From Arsenicibacter sp965247375 (lineage in GTDB: Bacteria; Bacteroidota; Bacteroidia; Cytophagales; Spirosomataceae): a DNA stretch of 64,000 bases. Positions 20,785 to 33,700 of this stretch are shown here, piece after piece; positions within the stretch are counted from its first letter, which is position 1, and each line of letters starts with the position of its first letter. The translations under genes and the position numbers were made by a program. The notes below the pieces were generated by a model. It was given only the letters and a program-made list of their open reading frames with translations, did no database searches and was not told the DNA's origin. The stretch spans positions 1 through 64,000 of the forward strand of contig CBDFHU010000149.1 in the NCBI GenBank assembly GCA_965247375.1, in the 5' to 3' direction.

Positions 20785-20852
20785 TAGTCGCGTTCGTAAT
20801 CTGGCTAATTTACAAAAAACGACCTGAACGGCAAACGTGTTTCCGTTTTCTG

Positions 20853-23800
20853 CTAGCCGGTACCGGCGGGATGCATCTCTTTTTCGGCCCGGTATTTTCT
20901 GGCGTATTCGGACGGCGACAGGCCATGTACCTGCTGAAAAGCCTTACGGAAATATTTCAGGTCTTCAAGCCCTACCAGCGTACACACTTCAAAAACCCTG
21001 AGCTGACTGGAGATCAGCAGTTTGGCAGCACGCCTCATCCGGATATCATTAATAAACTCAACTACCGACTGTCCGGTAATGCTCTTGATTTTCCGGTAAA
21101 AAACCGACCGGCTCATGGCCATTGCCTTTACCAGCTCCTGTACGGAAAAATCAGGCTCCATCAGATTCTTTTCAACAATAGCCATGGCCGTTTCCAGAAA
21201 TACCCTGTCAGCATCCGGAATGCTGATATCGGTGGGTTCCAGCAATATTTTCTGCTGATAATACTGCCGGATTTTTAAGCGGTTATATACCAGTGTATTG
21301 ACCTTAGCGGTCAGCACATCCGGGTTAAACGGCTTACTTATGTATTCGTCAGCTCCCAGCTCCAGCCCTTCAATCTCATGGATAACAGCCGCCCGCGCCG
21401 TCAGCAGCAACACCGGAATATGCATGATTTTAGGATCCTGCTTTACTTTCTTACACAAGTCAAGGCCGTCGCTTTGCGGCATCATGATGTCGCTGATGAT
21501 GAGGTCAGGCACAAGCTGTATGGCCTTCTCCCAGCCTTCCAGTCCATCCGCAGCGGTATGCACCTCAAACTTCGCCGCAAACAGCTGCGTAATATAGTCC
21601 CTGACATCACTGTTGTCTTCGACAATCAGTAAGCGCAGACTGGCCGGCATCATCACCGACGGGTCAACAATAAACGTGTGATCGGCCGGCGAAAGCGACG
21701 CGGGTGACAGATCCGCTTCCTGCGTCAGCAAATCAGCCGGTGACAGGTGCTGCTTCCCGAACGGCAGGCGTATGGTAAACGTAGTGCCGGTATTGATCCG
21801 GCTTGTAAGCTGCACCTCGCCGCCGTGCCGCTCAATAAACTGCTTTACGAGGGAAAGCCCGATACCGGTACCGACCACCCGCATCGACGCCGAGTGCGAA
21901 GCCTGATAATACACGTCAAAGACTTTTTCCAGCTCTTCCGGCTTGATCCCAACGCCTTCGTCGACAATCACGATTTCCAGAAAGTTGGTCTGCAGTTTAT
22001 GCTGCTCATCATAACGGGCATCCTGCGCCGGATGCCCGACGGCAACCACCCGCAGATGTACGCCCCGTTCTGCCGGTGTGTATTTCAGCGCATTGGACAG
22101 CACATTGATAATGGCCACCTCAAGTTTGTTCCGGTCGAAATAGACAGGCACCGTATCAGACGGAACATCAATCGTATAGTGCAGCCGCTGTTCTTCTGCT
22201 TTCAGCTGAAACATCAGAAACAGCTCTGTCACAAACGGAATAATGTCATGCTGCGACGCCCTGCAGCGCAATCTGCTGCGACTCCATTTTCCGGAAATCG
22301 AGCAACTGATTAATGAGCGACAGCAACCGGCGGGTTTGCTGGTGAACGAGCAGTAGACCTTATCCTTCATGCCGTTGAATTTCCAGGCCGATGCCGCCAG
22401 TTCTTCCATCGGTCCCAGAATCAGCGTCAGTGGTGTTCGGATCTCGTGTGATACATGGATGAAGAACTCCAGTTTCAGGTGACTTAACTCTTTTTCCTTT
22501 TCGTACTGAAAATGCTCGAACGCCACCTTATTCTCCAGCGCCTGCTGCCGCAGCAGAATATGCCGTGCCAGCAGCAAAACGGTGATTAGTACCAGGGTGT
22601 AGATTGCGTAGGCCACCCATGTTTTCCACCAGGGCGGCAAAATCGTCAGTTGCAGCGTAGCGGGCTGATGGGTCCAGATGCCTTCACCGTTATCTGCTTT
22701 TACCTGAAAGGTATAATTACCGGCCGGCAAGTTGGTAAAACTGACCGTACGCTGGTTGGCCGAAAGCGGAATCCAGTTGTCGTTATAACCAACCAGCTGA
22801 TAGGCATAGTGGTTTTTCTGAGGATTGGCAAAATTCAGGCCGACAAACGAAATCGAAAAGTCATTTTCATTGTCCTTGATCTCCAGGCCCTGCGTATGAT
22901 TAAGGGACTCCCTGACCAGTACCCTGCCGTTAATTTCCTGCCCGACATGAACCGGCTGATTCTGGATGGCGAATCCCGTTAGCTGCACAAAAGGCGGGTA
23001 GGGGTTCGACTGAATCAGGCAGGGGTTCAGAAAGGTGATGCCGTTTATACCCCCGAAAAACAGCGTTTCGTCGCTGGCCCGGCAGGCTGCCCCGATTTTA
23101 AACGAATTACTCTGAATACCGTCGGCTACATTGTAGCGCAGCACCCGGTGTGTGGCCGTATTAACGCGGATCAGACCTTCACTACCTAGCCAGAGATTGC
23201 CGTCATTATCTTCCAGAATGCTTTCAACATCGCTGTCGGGCAGCCACGACGTACATCGTCTGACTACTTCCCTGCCATCCCGGCCGGTCACAATCTGGTG
23301 GAGGCCGCCGCCAATGGTGCCGACCCAGATGATACCATGCCGGTCTTTGAGCAGCGGCCAGGTATAGTTCACCCTGAAGCTACCCGGATCATGCGTATCG
23401 TGCTTAAACTGGCGGAGCAATTCGATTTTATCCGGCCGCACTTTCAGCTTCAGAACGCCGGCATTCTGCGTACTGGCCCAAAGGGTGTTTGTCGGTTTGT
23501 CATAGAGTAAAAACGTAAAGCGGTCTGTTGGTAACCCGCTGTTCTGCATGTTATACGTAGCCAGCACTTTGCCTTCATGATCCAGACGGGTCAGGCCATG
23601 GTCAAATGTAGCGACCCAGATGGTACCGAACTTATCTTCGACTATACTCTCGACCTCCCCTGAACAGATTACCCTGCGGATTGTAGGTGGTGAACCGGAC
23701 CTGCCCATGCCGGCGGCGAAGGGCAAGTAACCCGTCATTCTGTGTGCCAAACCACAGCGTACTGTCAGTATCCTGAAAAATGCAGGCGACATCCATACCG

Positions 23801-25084
23801 GTCACGTTTCCCGGCAACGGGCGGCTGAAATAATTCCGGTACACCTTATGAGTAAGGTCATAGCTGGAAATGCCGTTGCGGGTAGCAATCCAAAGCAGGT
23901 TTCTGGCATCCTTCCTTATACAAGGCATTAATGTAATTATTGGCTAGCGTAGGTTGCTGATTGGGCTGGCGGGACAGGTGTCCGAACGGTTTTTGGCGCA
24001 GATCAATTTTGTTGAGCCCGCCTGCTGACGCAGCCAGCCAGAGCACCTGAAACCGGTCTTCAAAAATGCAGTGAATCCGGCCGGAGTTAATGCTGAACGG
24101 ATCGGTATCCAATGGCAGGTATGTGGTAACTTTGTCGGTCACAACAGGCGGTTTGCCCTCCTGCACCTGTATCGGCAGCATCAATAAACCGAAATTGGTC
24201 CCGACCCATAACCGGCCGAACGAATCCCGGTGCAGACAGTCAATACTGCGGAACGTTTGCGGCAACACAAAAGGATTAATAACCTGTTTGGCACGCGTAC
24301 CATCCGGAATCCACATGACCTGGCTATCGGTAGCTACCCACAGACCATTCCGCCGGTCGGGCGCCAGTGCCCTTATATATTGTCTGGTAAACGCAGTAAC
24401 TATACCGGCTACTGCATCGGGCCGATTGGCCGGTATGGTAAAAAGTCCGTCCCCTGCCGCGGCAATCCAGACCACGCCCGCTTTATCAATGATGAGATCC
24501 GTTGTTTCACAAAAGCGGCTTCGGGGTGTGGCCAGTTTAATCTGCTTAATCCACTGCACCTCGCCGTCCATGCCCGCCTGAACAATAAACACCCCATGCT
24601 GCCTGGTTCCGGCCCATACGCGCCCCTGGCTATCCACAGCCAGCGCCGCAATTTCAGACTGGTTTACCAGTTGCAGAAGATCGCTGCCAGCTGTACCGTG
24701 TTTCATGTGTAAACACATAAACCGGTCCTGATTCAGGTTGTAAACATTCAGTCCGCCGCCTTCCGTCCCGGCCCATAACGTCCCTTCCTGACTTACATGC
24801 AGCGCCCGCACACGGTTATTGGAAAGCCCGTTTTCATTATCAATCGGTAGCAGGTAGGGTTTTATTTCATATCCGTCATAACGGTCAATGCCCTTATTGG
24901 TGGCTACCCAGATAAACCCCTGCTGATCCTGAACAACGGCCATAGCATCGCTGTGAGACAATCCTTCATTAACCGTTAGATGTTCAAACCGGAACTGTAC
25001 CGGTTCTGTCTGGGCAAATCCACCGGCACACAGCACTGAAAAGAGAAGAATAGCGACCAGCCTATAAGTAAACATTTTTTTCAT
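20853..25084 (-). CDS. Hybrid two-component system sensor/regulator (HTCS), frameshifted
   Basis: One polypeptide of about 1,410 residues joins a complete signalling pathway: a signal peptide (MKKMFTYRLVAILLFSVLCA), two-component propeller repeats (residues ~40-700, with many FIWVATNKGIDRYDG-type repeats), a Y_Y_Y domain (~730-800), one membrane segment (~820-841), HisKA (HVSHEIRTPLTLILGPMEEL), HATPase_c (GTGIGLSLVKQF), a receiver domain with the phospho-Asp in LIISDIMMP, and an AraC-type DNA-binding domain (~1318-1408). Such proteins sense an oligosaccharide in the periplasm and switch on a SusC/SusD locus. The divergent susC gene is therefore its likely target. Frameshifts lie near 23900 and 23650; an out-of-frame patch at about 22262-22355 is bounded by two compensating indels. 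An upstream ATG at 25156 would put residues before the signal peptide, so 25084 is preferred. Confidence 0.93.
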
Positions 25085-25183
25085 ATATGGTGAGTAATCG
25101 TCAAGTGGATAAATGTAACTGACTATGAACCTACTAAACGTTGGCGCGCTATGCATTTATTTCTTTAAAAAGCCACCGGAGTG

Positions 25184-25219
25184 GTCATTTTACCCCCCTA
25201 TATTGATCATTTTACCCCC
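25184..25219. promoter_or_regulatory. Direct-repeat operator candidate for the HTCS regulator
   Basis: The 13-base word TCATTTTACCCCC occurs at 25185-25197 and again at 25207-25219, exactly 22 bp apart (two helical turns), in the region between the regulator and susC. This is the arrangement expected for an AraC-type dimer binding just upstream of the -33 box. Confidence 0.6.
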
Positions 25220-25223
25220 TCCC

Positions 25224-25251
25224 TTAATTGTGTTATACCAACATAAATTTG
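25224..25251 (+). promoter_or_regulatory. Bacteroidota-type promoter of the susCD operon
   Basis: TAAATTTG at 25244-25251 matches the -7 consensus TAnnTTTG exactly, with TTAATTG at 25224-25230 as a plausible -33 element. It begins five bases after the direct-repeat operator. Transcription would start near 25258, leaving a leader of about 190 bases before susC in which I see no other feature. Confidence 0.6.
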
Positions 25252-25448
25252 CAATAACCCCCGCGAAACAATAAATGATATCCGATTAAGCTAAATCTAT
25301 CTATCCTCCTTCTTCAACTCATCCCTTCTCTGACATTACCCGACAGCAAGTGCAGCATCCGGCACACCACATTTGAAGACATCTATACCAGCCTGTTAAA
25401 ACAGTTTCTTATACCCAGTACCAATTAATTAATACCAAAACAAAGCTT

Positions 25449-28400
25449 ATGCAAAAAACATGTACATGCCAGAGGGTCTTGCCGACCCGCAGAAATGGCG
25501 CCTCTTCACATGCCCCGGCCTCATTACGGCTCATGGCACGCGCTCTGTTTCTGTTTTTGCTGCTTACGTCAGTGGGGGCATTTGCTCAGACGAAGATTTC
25601 CGGTAAGGTCGTTGATGCACAAGGAATCGCACTGCCGGGCGTGAGTATTGTCATTAAAGGCACATCAGTCGGCACCATTTCATCAGCACAAGGTACTTAC
25701 TCGCTGAATGTGCCTAACCGGAATGGTACGCTGGTATATTCCTTCATCGGTTTCACCTCGCAGGAGATTCCGATGAATGGTCAGACCGAAATCAACGTTA
25801 CGCTGGCGTCTGACGACCGGATGCTGAATGAAGTGGTGGTGGTAGGTTACGGCGAGCAGAAAAAGGAAACTGTTACGGGGTCGGTAGCTACCGTAAAAGG
25901 CGGTGATCTCGTAAAATCACCGGCCGTGAACCTGTCGAACTCCATTGCGGGCCGGATGCCGGGCGTGATTGCCACCAACTCAAGCGGTGAGCCGGGGTAT
26001 GACGGTTCGTCGATCCGGATCCGTGGTTCAAACACACTGGGTAACAACGACGCCCTGATCGTTATTGACGGGGTTCCTGCCCGTGCCGGTGGTATTGACC
26101 GCCTGAACCCGAACGATATCGAAAGTATTTCAGTCCTGAAAGATGCCTCCGCAGCCATCTATGGTTCACGGGCGGCCAACGGGGTTATCCTCGTAACAAC
26201 CAAACGCGGAAAGACCGGAAAACCGGAAATTTCGTATAGCTTTAACCAGGGCTTTTCGCAGCCGACAGTCATTCCTAAAATGGCTTCAGCAGCGCAGTAT
26301 GCCGAACTGAACAACGAGATTAACCTCTATAACCTGCCGTCTCAATACTGGAAAGATGCCTCGGCAGCCTTCAAAGCGACCGGCAGCTATACGCGCCCTG
26401 ACAACGGTGCCATTGCCAAAGCCGCTTTTACGCCGGATGATATCAAGAAGTTTCAGGATGGTTCTGATCCGTGGGGGCACCCGAATACGGACTGGTTCGG
26501 GGCAGCGCTGAAAACGTGGTCTCCGCAAACACGCCACACCCTGCAACTGGTCGGTGGCGGCGAAAATATCAAATACCTCGCTTCGGCTAACTACCAGAAT
26601 CAGGATGGTTATTACAAAAACTCGGCAACCGGCTACAAACAGTATGACTTCCGCCTCAATCTGGATGCTAAAGTCAACAAATACATCAACACGGTTGTCG
26701 GCGTAGTCGGTCGTCAGGAAAACCGCTTCTTCCCGACGGTTGATGCCGGGTCTATTTTCCGGATGCTGATGCGCGGTTATCCGAATAAGCCTGCGTTCTG
26801 GCCGAATGGGCTGCCGGCTCCGGACATTGAAAACGGCCAGCAGCCTGTACTGGTAACCACCAGCGCAACCGGCTACAATAAAGGACACCCGGTATTATGT
26901 ACAGAGCAACGCCAGTGTCAATATTACCAATCCCTGGGTGCCGGGCCTGAAGTTTACCGGCAGCGTTGCCCTCGATAAATACATCCAGCAAGGTAAAACC
27001 TGGCAGACTCCATGGTATGTCTACAGCTGGGATTACACATCGTATGATGCCAATAAGCAGCCGATTTTGCAGAAAGTAGCGAAAGGTCCGGCGCAGGCTA
27101 CCCTGAATCAATACACAAATGATCAGTTCAACTCGCTGTTATCGGGTATCCTGTCATACGATCACACCTTTGCCGGTAATCATGCCATCACGTTGTTAGC
27201 CGGTATTACGCAGGAACGGGCCAATTCAAACGGCTTCTCTGCGTTCCGTAAATACTTTGCCTCAACCGCCATCGATCAGCTGTTTGCAGGCGGCAACGCG
27301 GAGAAAAACAGCAACACCACTGCGGCCTGGGAGCGCGCCCGGATGAGCTACTTCGGCCGTGCCGGTTATAACTACAAAGAAAAGTACCTGGCCGAATTCC
27401 TGTGGCGGTACGATGGTTCATACATGTTCCCTGCGGGCCAGCCGCTGGGGTTTCTTCCCGGGTGTAACAGCCGGCTGGCGTATTTCGGAAGAAAGCTTCT
27501 TCAAGAAGAGCGTACCGGCGATCAGCTCGCTGAAACTACGGGCTTCATGGGGTCAGCTGGGTAATGATCAGGTATACTTCAACGGCTCCCTGCGTGAATA
27601 CGATTACCTGCCAACCTACGCTTACGGCGACGTAGTAAACTCAAGCTGGGGCTACGTAATGGGTGGTCAGGTGGCTCAGACACTGTATGAAAACGGTGTA
27701 CCTAATACAACCCTGACCTGGGAAGTGGCCAACAACTCAGACATTGGTCTGGAAGGCTCGGCGCTGAACGGCAAGATTTTCTTTGAATTTGACGTATTCC
27801 AGAACAAACGGTCGAACATCCTGTGGCGGAAAAGTGCGTCCATCCCGCAAACGACAGGTATGACGTTGCCCGCAACCAACATCGGTAAGGTAACCAACAA
27901 AGGCTATGAATTCCGGGTAGGTTACAACGGCCAGGCCGGCCAGCTGAAATATAGTGTCAGCGTGAATGGTGGCTATGCGAAGAACCAGATTACGTTCTGG
28001 GACGAAACACCGGGCGCACCGGAATGGCAGCGGTCTACCGGTAAGCCGATTCCGACTAACGTAAACGATCCGAATCAGGCCAACGGTACGCTGATGTACC
28101 AGTACGACGGTATCTTCTCAACACAGGCCGACATCGACGCCAATAAAGTGGATTACAGCGGTGTTGGGGCCAGCGTACTGCGTCCCGGCGACATGCGTCT
28201 GAAAGACATCAACGGCGACGGTAAAATCAACGGTGATGACCGCGTACGGGCCGACCGCAACAACCAGCCTCGTTTCCAGGGTGGTCTGAACGCCAACCTG
28301 CGCTGGAAAAACTTTGACCTGAGCTTACTTTTCCAGGCCTCAACCGGCGGGCAGATCTTCCTGCAGACTGAATCTGGTACCATCGGTAACTTCCTGCAAT

Positions 28401-28735
28401 GGAGCTACGACCACCGCTGGACTGTAGACAATCCAAGCACAAAGGATCCGCGCATTGTTGACCGGAGCAACCAGTACTACTCAAACGGCAATACCTACTG
28501 GTTGAAAAAGACGGACTACATTCGTCTGAAAAACCTTGAATTTGGCTACACGCTGCCAGGTGCTCTGTCAAGCCGGATTGGCCTGAATAACCTGCGGGTG
28601 TACGTAAACGGCCTGAACCTGCTCACCTATTCACCGACAATGAAAGGCCTTTTCGATCCGGAATCGACCAGCGGCAGTGCACAGTACTATCCGCAGTCGC
28701 GGTTAATCAACACCGGTCTGTCAGTCAGTTTCTAA
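25449..28735 (+). CDS. SusC/RagA-family TonB-linked outer-membrane receptor, two frameshifts
   Basis: This is the outer-membrane barrel that imports a ligand captured by SusD. A signal peptide (LMARALFLFLLLTSVGAFAQ) is followed by the CarboxypepD_reg-like domain (KISGKVVDAQGIALPGVSIV), the SusC-specific linker LNEVVVVGYG (about residue 127), the plug domain (IRIRGSNTLGNNDALIVIDG) and a barrel ending in LINTGLSVSF with a terminal Phe, as barrel insertion requires. An extra G near 26885 and an extra C near 27441 break the frame; joined, it has about 1,095 residues, normal for the family. The first 28 residues are long and polar for a signal peptide, so translation may begin at the in-frame ATG just before ARALFLF. 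It is followed by susD after 18 bases. The substrate is unknown. Confidence 0.95.
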
Positions 28736-28753
28736 ACGATCCATCTGAATCTC

Positions 28754-30611
28754 ATGAAGAATATTATTATAAATTATTGTTTGTTGCTTCTGGTCGTAGC
28801 CGTAACCCTCAACGCCTGTAACTCCGACTTTCTGAACACTAAGCCGCTTGACAAAGTATCCGGCGATGCGGTCTGGGGAGATCAGGCCTTGTCAGAGGCG
28901 TTCATAAATGACGTGTATAACGGAATCCGGGACGGGGATTCTGGATCAGATGAGTCTGGACTGTCAGACCGATAACGCCCTGTACAGCTTTGGTAAACAG
29001 GATGTGAACGAGGCCAACGTAAGCCCGTCGAACTTAGGCACAATCAAGAACACGATGGAGTGGAGTGCCATGTACCAGCGCATCCGCGCGGCCAACATTG
29101 CCCTCGCCAATCTGGCAAAGCCTAAGTTTGATAACAAGACCGTTTCTGACCGCATGAAAGGCGAAATGTATTTCCTGCGCGGTTATTATTACAACCAGCT
29201 GCTGCGGTACTACGGTGGTATTCCGATCATCAAATCCGCGTATACGCTTGATAACCCGGACTTCGGCGTTGCCCGTAATACCTACGAAGAATGTGTGAAT
29301 GCTATTGTCAGTGATCTGGACTCGGCGGCGTTACTGCTTCAGGGCAAAACGCTGGATGCCGGCCGTGCCACGCAGGGAGCGGCTATGGCGCTCAAAGCCC
29401 GTGTGTTACTCTACGCTGCCAGCGACCTGCACGACATTCCGACGGCAAAAGCTAAATCAAGCGTTATCGCCGGTTTCAGCAAACCTGAACTGCTGGGCTA
29501 TACCAGCGGCGACCGCAAAACACGCTGGCAGAAAGCAAAAGATGCTGCCAAAGCGGTTATGGATCTGAATAAATACGGGTATAAACTGAACCTGAGCAGC
29601 CCGACGACAGCTGCCGATGGCCAGCAGAACTACATCAACCTGTACCTCTCACGCAACGGTGGTGAAACCGATGGTATCTTCCTGAAATATTACATCCGGG
29701 CTTCTCCTGATGACTGGGGTTCGTGGTTCCCGCGCAATAACATGCCAAACGGTTATCATGGCTGGACATCCAGCGAACCAACCCAGCAGCTGGTTGACAG
29801 CTACGAAATGATGGACGGTACTAAGTTTGACTGGAACAACCCGACCCATGCAAGCGCGCCTTACGAAAACCGCGATCCGCGTTTCTACGCATCTATCCTG
29901 TACGATGGTGCGCAGTGGAAACCACGGACACCGGACGGTGCCGGTATCGACCCGGCCGGACAGATTCAGATGGGCTTCTACGAAGTCGGAACCGGTGGCG
30001 GTGCGACCACGCCTTACGCCGGTCTGGATACGCGGAACAGTACCATCGAAAACTGGAACGGTACCTGGACCGGGTACGGCATCCGGAAATTCATGGATCC
30101 GGATCCGGCCCTGGTCGACATGAATATCCGTCAGGAAGTACCGTCAATTCAGATCCGGTTTACCGAAGTGGTACTGAACTATGCCGAGGCCTGTCTGGCA
30201 CTGGGTGAAGAAGCCGAAGCCAAAACATGGATCAACCGCGTACGCTACCGCGTTGGTATGCCGGCCATTACTGAATCAGGCTCCGCCCTGGTTACCCGTT
30301 ATCAGAATGAACGGAACGTCGAAATGTTGTTTGAAGATCAGCGTTTTTATGATGTCCGCCGCTGGATGACCGCTCCGACAGCATTGGGTAAACAAGCGAA
30401 GATTGTTGTAATCACCGGTAAGCTCAAGGCGGGAAAAACAGTAACTACCTATAAGTATAGCAAAGACAACTATACCTATAGCTACAGCGTACAGGATCTG
30501 GGAACGGGTAAGGAAAACCGGAAGTGGGATGATAAAATCTACTTCCTGCCGATCAGCCGTGACGAAGTGAACCGGAATAATAAGTTAGTTCAGAACCCGG
30601 GATACAACTAA
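28754..30611 (+). CDS. SusD/RagB-family nutrient-binding lipoprotein, one frameshift
   Basis: This surface lipoprotein caps the SusC barrel and binds the ligand. The signal MKNIIINYCLLLLVVAVTLNAC carries the lipobox with Cys22, and SDFLNTKPLDKVSGDAVW is the usual SusD N-terminus. The helical TPR-like core (MYQRIRAANIALANL, GEMYFLRGYYYNQLLRYYGG, PIIKSAYT) and the C-terminal domain (RFTEVVLNYAEACLALGE, RNVEMLFEDQRFYDVRRWM, YFLPISRDEVNRNNKL) are complete. A single extra G in a run near 28936 shifts the frame between YNGIRDG and ILDQMSLD; joined, it has about 618 residues. A strong terminator lies 15 bases after the stop. Confidence 0.95.
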
Positions 30612-30625
30612 TAGTAGTATATTAT

Positions 30626-30676
30626 GGGGTGGTTGGAGCGGGCATGCTTTTTTGCCTGCTCCAACCACCCTATTTT
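30626..30676 (+). terminator. Terminator after susD
   Basis: A long hairpin, GGGTGGTTGGAGC / GCTCCAACCACCC extended by GGCA/TGCC, is followed by TATTTTTGTT. An AATAGTAGTATA direct repeat flanks it at about 30611 and 30681. Confidence 0.85.
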
Positions 30677-30710
30677 TGTTGAATAGTAGTATACCCTAAG
30701 CTCATTACCC

Positions 30711-33700
30711 GTGAAACTCCGTATTTGTTCAGGCCTGTTGCTCATTGCGCTGGGCCTGGTTGGTTGTCAGTCTGCCGATAAGTCATCCGATAATACAGCG
30801 CCTCTGTTTACCTCTTTATCGCCCGACCAAACCGGTATTACCTTCGCCAATACCCTGACCGAAGGCGTGAATACCAATGTGTTGATATACGAATATTTCT
30901 ACAATGGGGGCGGGGTTGCCGTTGGTGATCTGAATAACGACGGGTTAGACGATATTTACTTCAGCGGCAACATGGTTCCGAATCAGTTATATCTGAATAA
31001 GGGGCAGATGAAGTTCGCAGATATAACCGGTGCAGCCGGTGTTGCCGGACGCGAGGGGCCGTGGCGTACCGGCGTGTCTATGGCCGACGTCAATGCCGAC
31101 GGCCGGCTTGATTTATTTGTCTGTTATTCGGGCAGTATGCCGCCCTACAAACGCACCCCTCAGCTCTTTATCAACGATGGAAATGATGCGCAGGGCGTAC
31201 CGCATTTTTCGGATCAGACCATGGCATGGGGACTGGCATTACCGGGCCAGACGACGCAGGCGACATTCTTCGACTACGACCGCGACGGTGACCTGGACCT
31301 CTTTATGCTTAACCATAATCCGAGGCTGCTGCCGGTCTTAGACCCAGCCCCGACGGCGGCCCTGATGCAGCGCAGCAATCCGGAAATCGGCGTGCGCTTG
31401 TTGCGGAATATGGGAAATCATTTTGAGGATGTGACCGAAAAAGCCGGTATCAGCAGCTCGGTTCTGAGCTACGGTCTGGGCCTCGGCGTGTCTGATTTCA
31501 ACGGTGACGGCTGGCCGGATTTCTACATTTCAAACGACTACACCATTCCTGACTACTTGTACATCAATAACCACGATGACCGTGGAGACGGCCCCCGTGG
31601 AAACGGCCCGACGTTTACCAATCAGTTAAAATCAAGCATCCGGCATACCTCGCATTTTTCGATGGGTAACGACGTGGCTGACGTAAACAACGACGCCCGC
31701 CCCGATATTTTCACCCTCGACATGCTTCCCGAAGACAACCGGCGGCAGAAACTGTTGATGGCACCGGACAACTACGACAAGTTTAACCTTGCCGTTTCGT
31801 CGGGATTCCACTACCAGCACATGCGTAATATGCTACAGCTCAATGTCGGGGCAGAACCGGTGGCCGGAAAACCCGGCAATACGCCGTTGTTTGCCGAAGT
31901 CGGACAAATGGCAGGCATTTCAAATACCGACTGGAGCTGGTCGCCCTTGCTGGCCGACTACGACAACGATGGCTGGAAAGACCTGTTTATCACCAACGGC
32001 TACGTGCGTGACTACACCAATCAGGACTTCCTGAAGTACATGACCGACTACATGCAGAACCGCCCGGCCAACTTTAGCCGTGAAGACGTTCTGGAACTGG
32101 TCCATAAAATTCCCTCTTCGAACGTACTCAACTACATGTTCCGTAACCGGGGCGCCGACTCATCGGCCCAGGTTAGCTTTGAAAATGTCGGGCAAGCCTG
32201 GGGTCTGAATCAGGCCTCCAACAGTACAGGCGCGGCCTACGCCGACCTCGACAACGACGGTGATCTGGACCTGATTGTGAACAACACCAATCAACCTGCC
32301 TTTATTTTTCAGAACGAAACCAACCGCGAACGTAACCATCATTATCTGTCCATCAAGCTGGCCGGCATGGGCGGCAACACTCAGGGCATCGGAGCAAAAG
32401 TAACGGTTTATCAGGCAGGACGGCAGCAATACATTGAGCAGATGCCCATCCGCGGCTATCAGTCCAGCGTTTCGCCGCGGATGCACCTCGGGCTGGGGAG
32501 TAACCCAACGATTGATTCGCTGCGGATTGTCTGGCCGGGCAGCGGTAAACAGCAACTGCTCAAGAACGTAAAAGCCGACCAACTGCTGACTCTACAGGAA
32601 AAGGACGCACAGGCGGTCTATCAGACGCCGGCGGCAACACAGCCAATATTCGGCGAAATTAAATCATCGCTGGCCCATACCGATCCGGTTGATCCGGCCA
32701 ACGACTTCAAGCAGCAGATTCTGCTGGTTAACGCCCAATCCTTCAATGGCCCCGCCATGACAAAAGCCGACGTAAACGGCGATGGTCTGGACGATATTTT
32801 CGTGGGTGGCAATGCCGGACAGGCGGGTAGTTTATATATTCAGCAGCCGGATCATCAGTTCCGGAAAGTACCGCAACCGGCGTTCGAAGCCAATAAAGGC
32901 GGACAGGATACCGACGCACTTTTCTTCGACGCCAACGCCGACGGCTTCCCCGATTTGTATGTATGCAGCGGCGGTTACGGCACCCTTCAGCCGAATGACC
33001 CAAGGCTACAGGACCACCTGTACCTGAATAACGGGAAAGGGCAGTTTACGCTAAGTACGAACGCCCTGCCGGCGATGCTGACCAGTAAAAGCTGTGTCCG
33101 CGCAGCCGACGTAAACGGCGACGGCAAACCCGATTTGTTCGTTGGCGGCCGCGTGGTGCCGGGACGTTATCCGGAAACACCGCGCAGCTACCTGTTGATT
33201 AACAACGGCAAGGGACAGTTTTCCGACCAGACGACAAAACTGGCGCCTATGCTTGCCAGCATTGGTATGGTTACCGACGCTGCCTGGGTTGATCTGAACA
33301 ATGACCGTAAAACAGAGCTGGTTCTGGTAGGCGAGTGGATGCCGGTGACTGTCCTTGGCCTGACTGGTAATCAGCTTACCGACCAGACAAACACCTATTT
33401 CGACAAGCCATACCGGGGCTGGTGGAATACGCTCTCGACCGATGACCTCAACGGCGACGGCCGGCCCGATCTGATCGTGGGTAACCACGGTATGAATGCC
33501 CAATGCCGGGCCAGTGACAAAGAACCGGCCGAACTGATTTACAAAGACTTTGACAAAAACGGTAAGGTTGATCCTATTCTGTGTTTTTATATTCAGGGCA
33601 AAAGTTACCCGCATCCGACCCGCGATGAGCTGCTTGAACAGGTTGGTATGCTGCGTCACCGGTTTACGAACTACGACAGCTACTCAACCGCTACGCTGAC

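Noticed and set aside
33051..33659. Minus-strand frame of 202 codons
   Set aside because: It lies antisense to the intact FG-GAP gene and its Ile/Val-rich translation mirrors the repeat codons of that gene.
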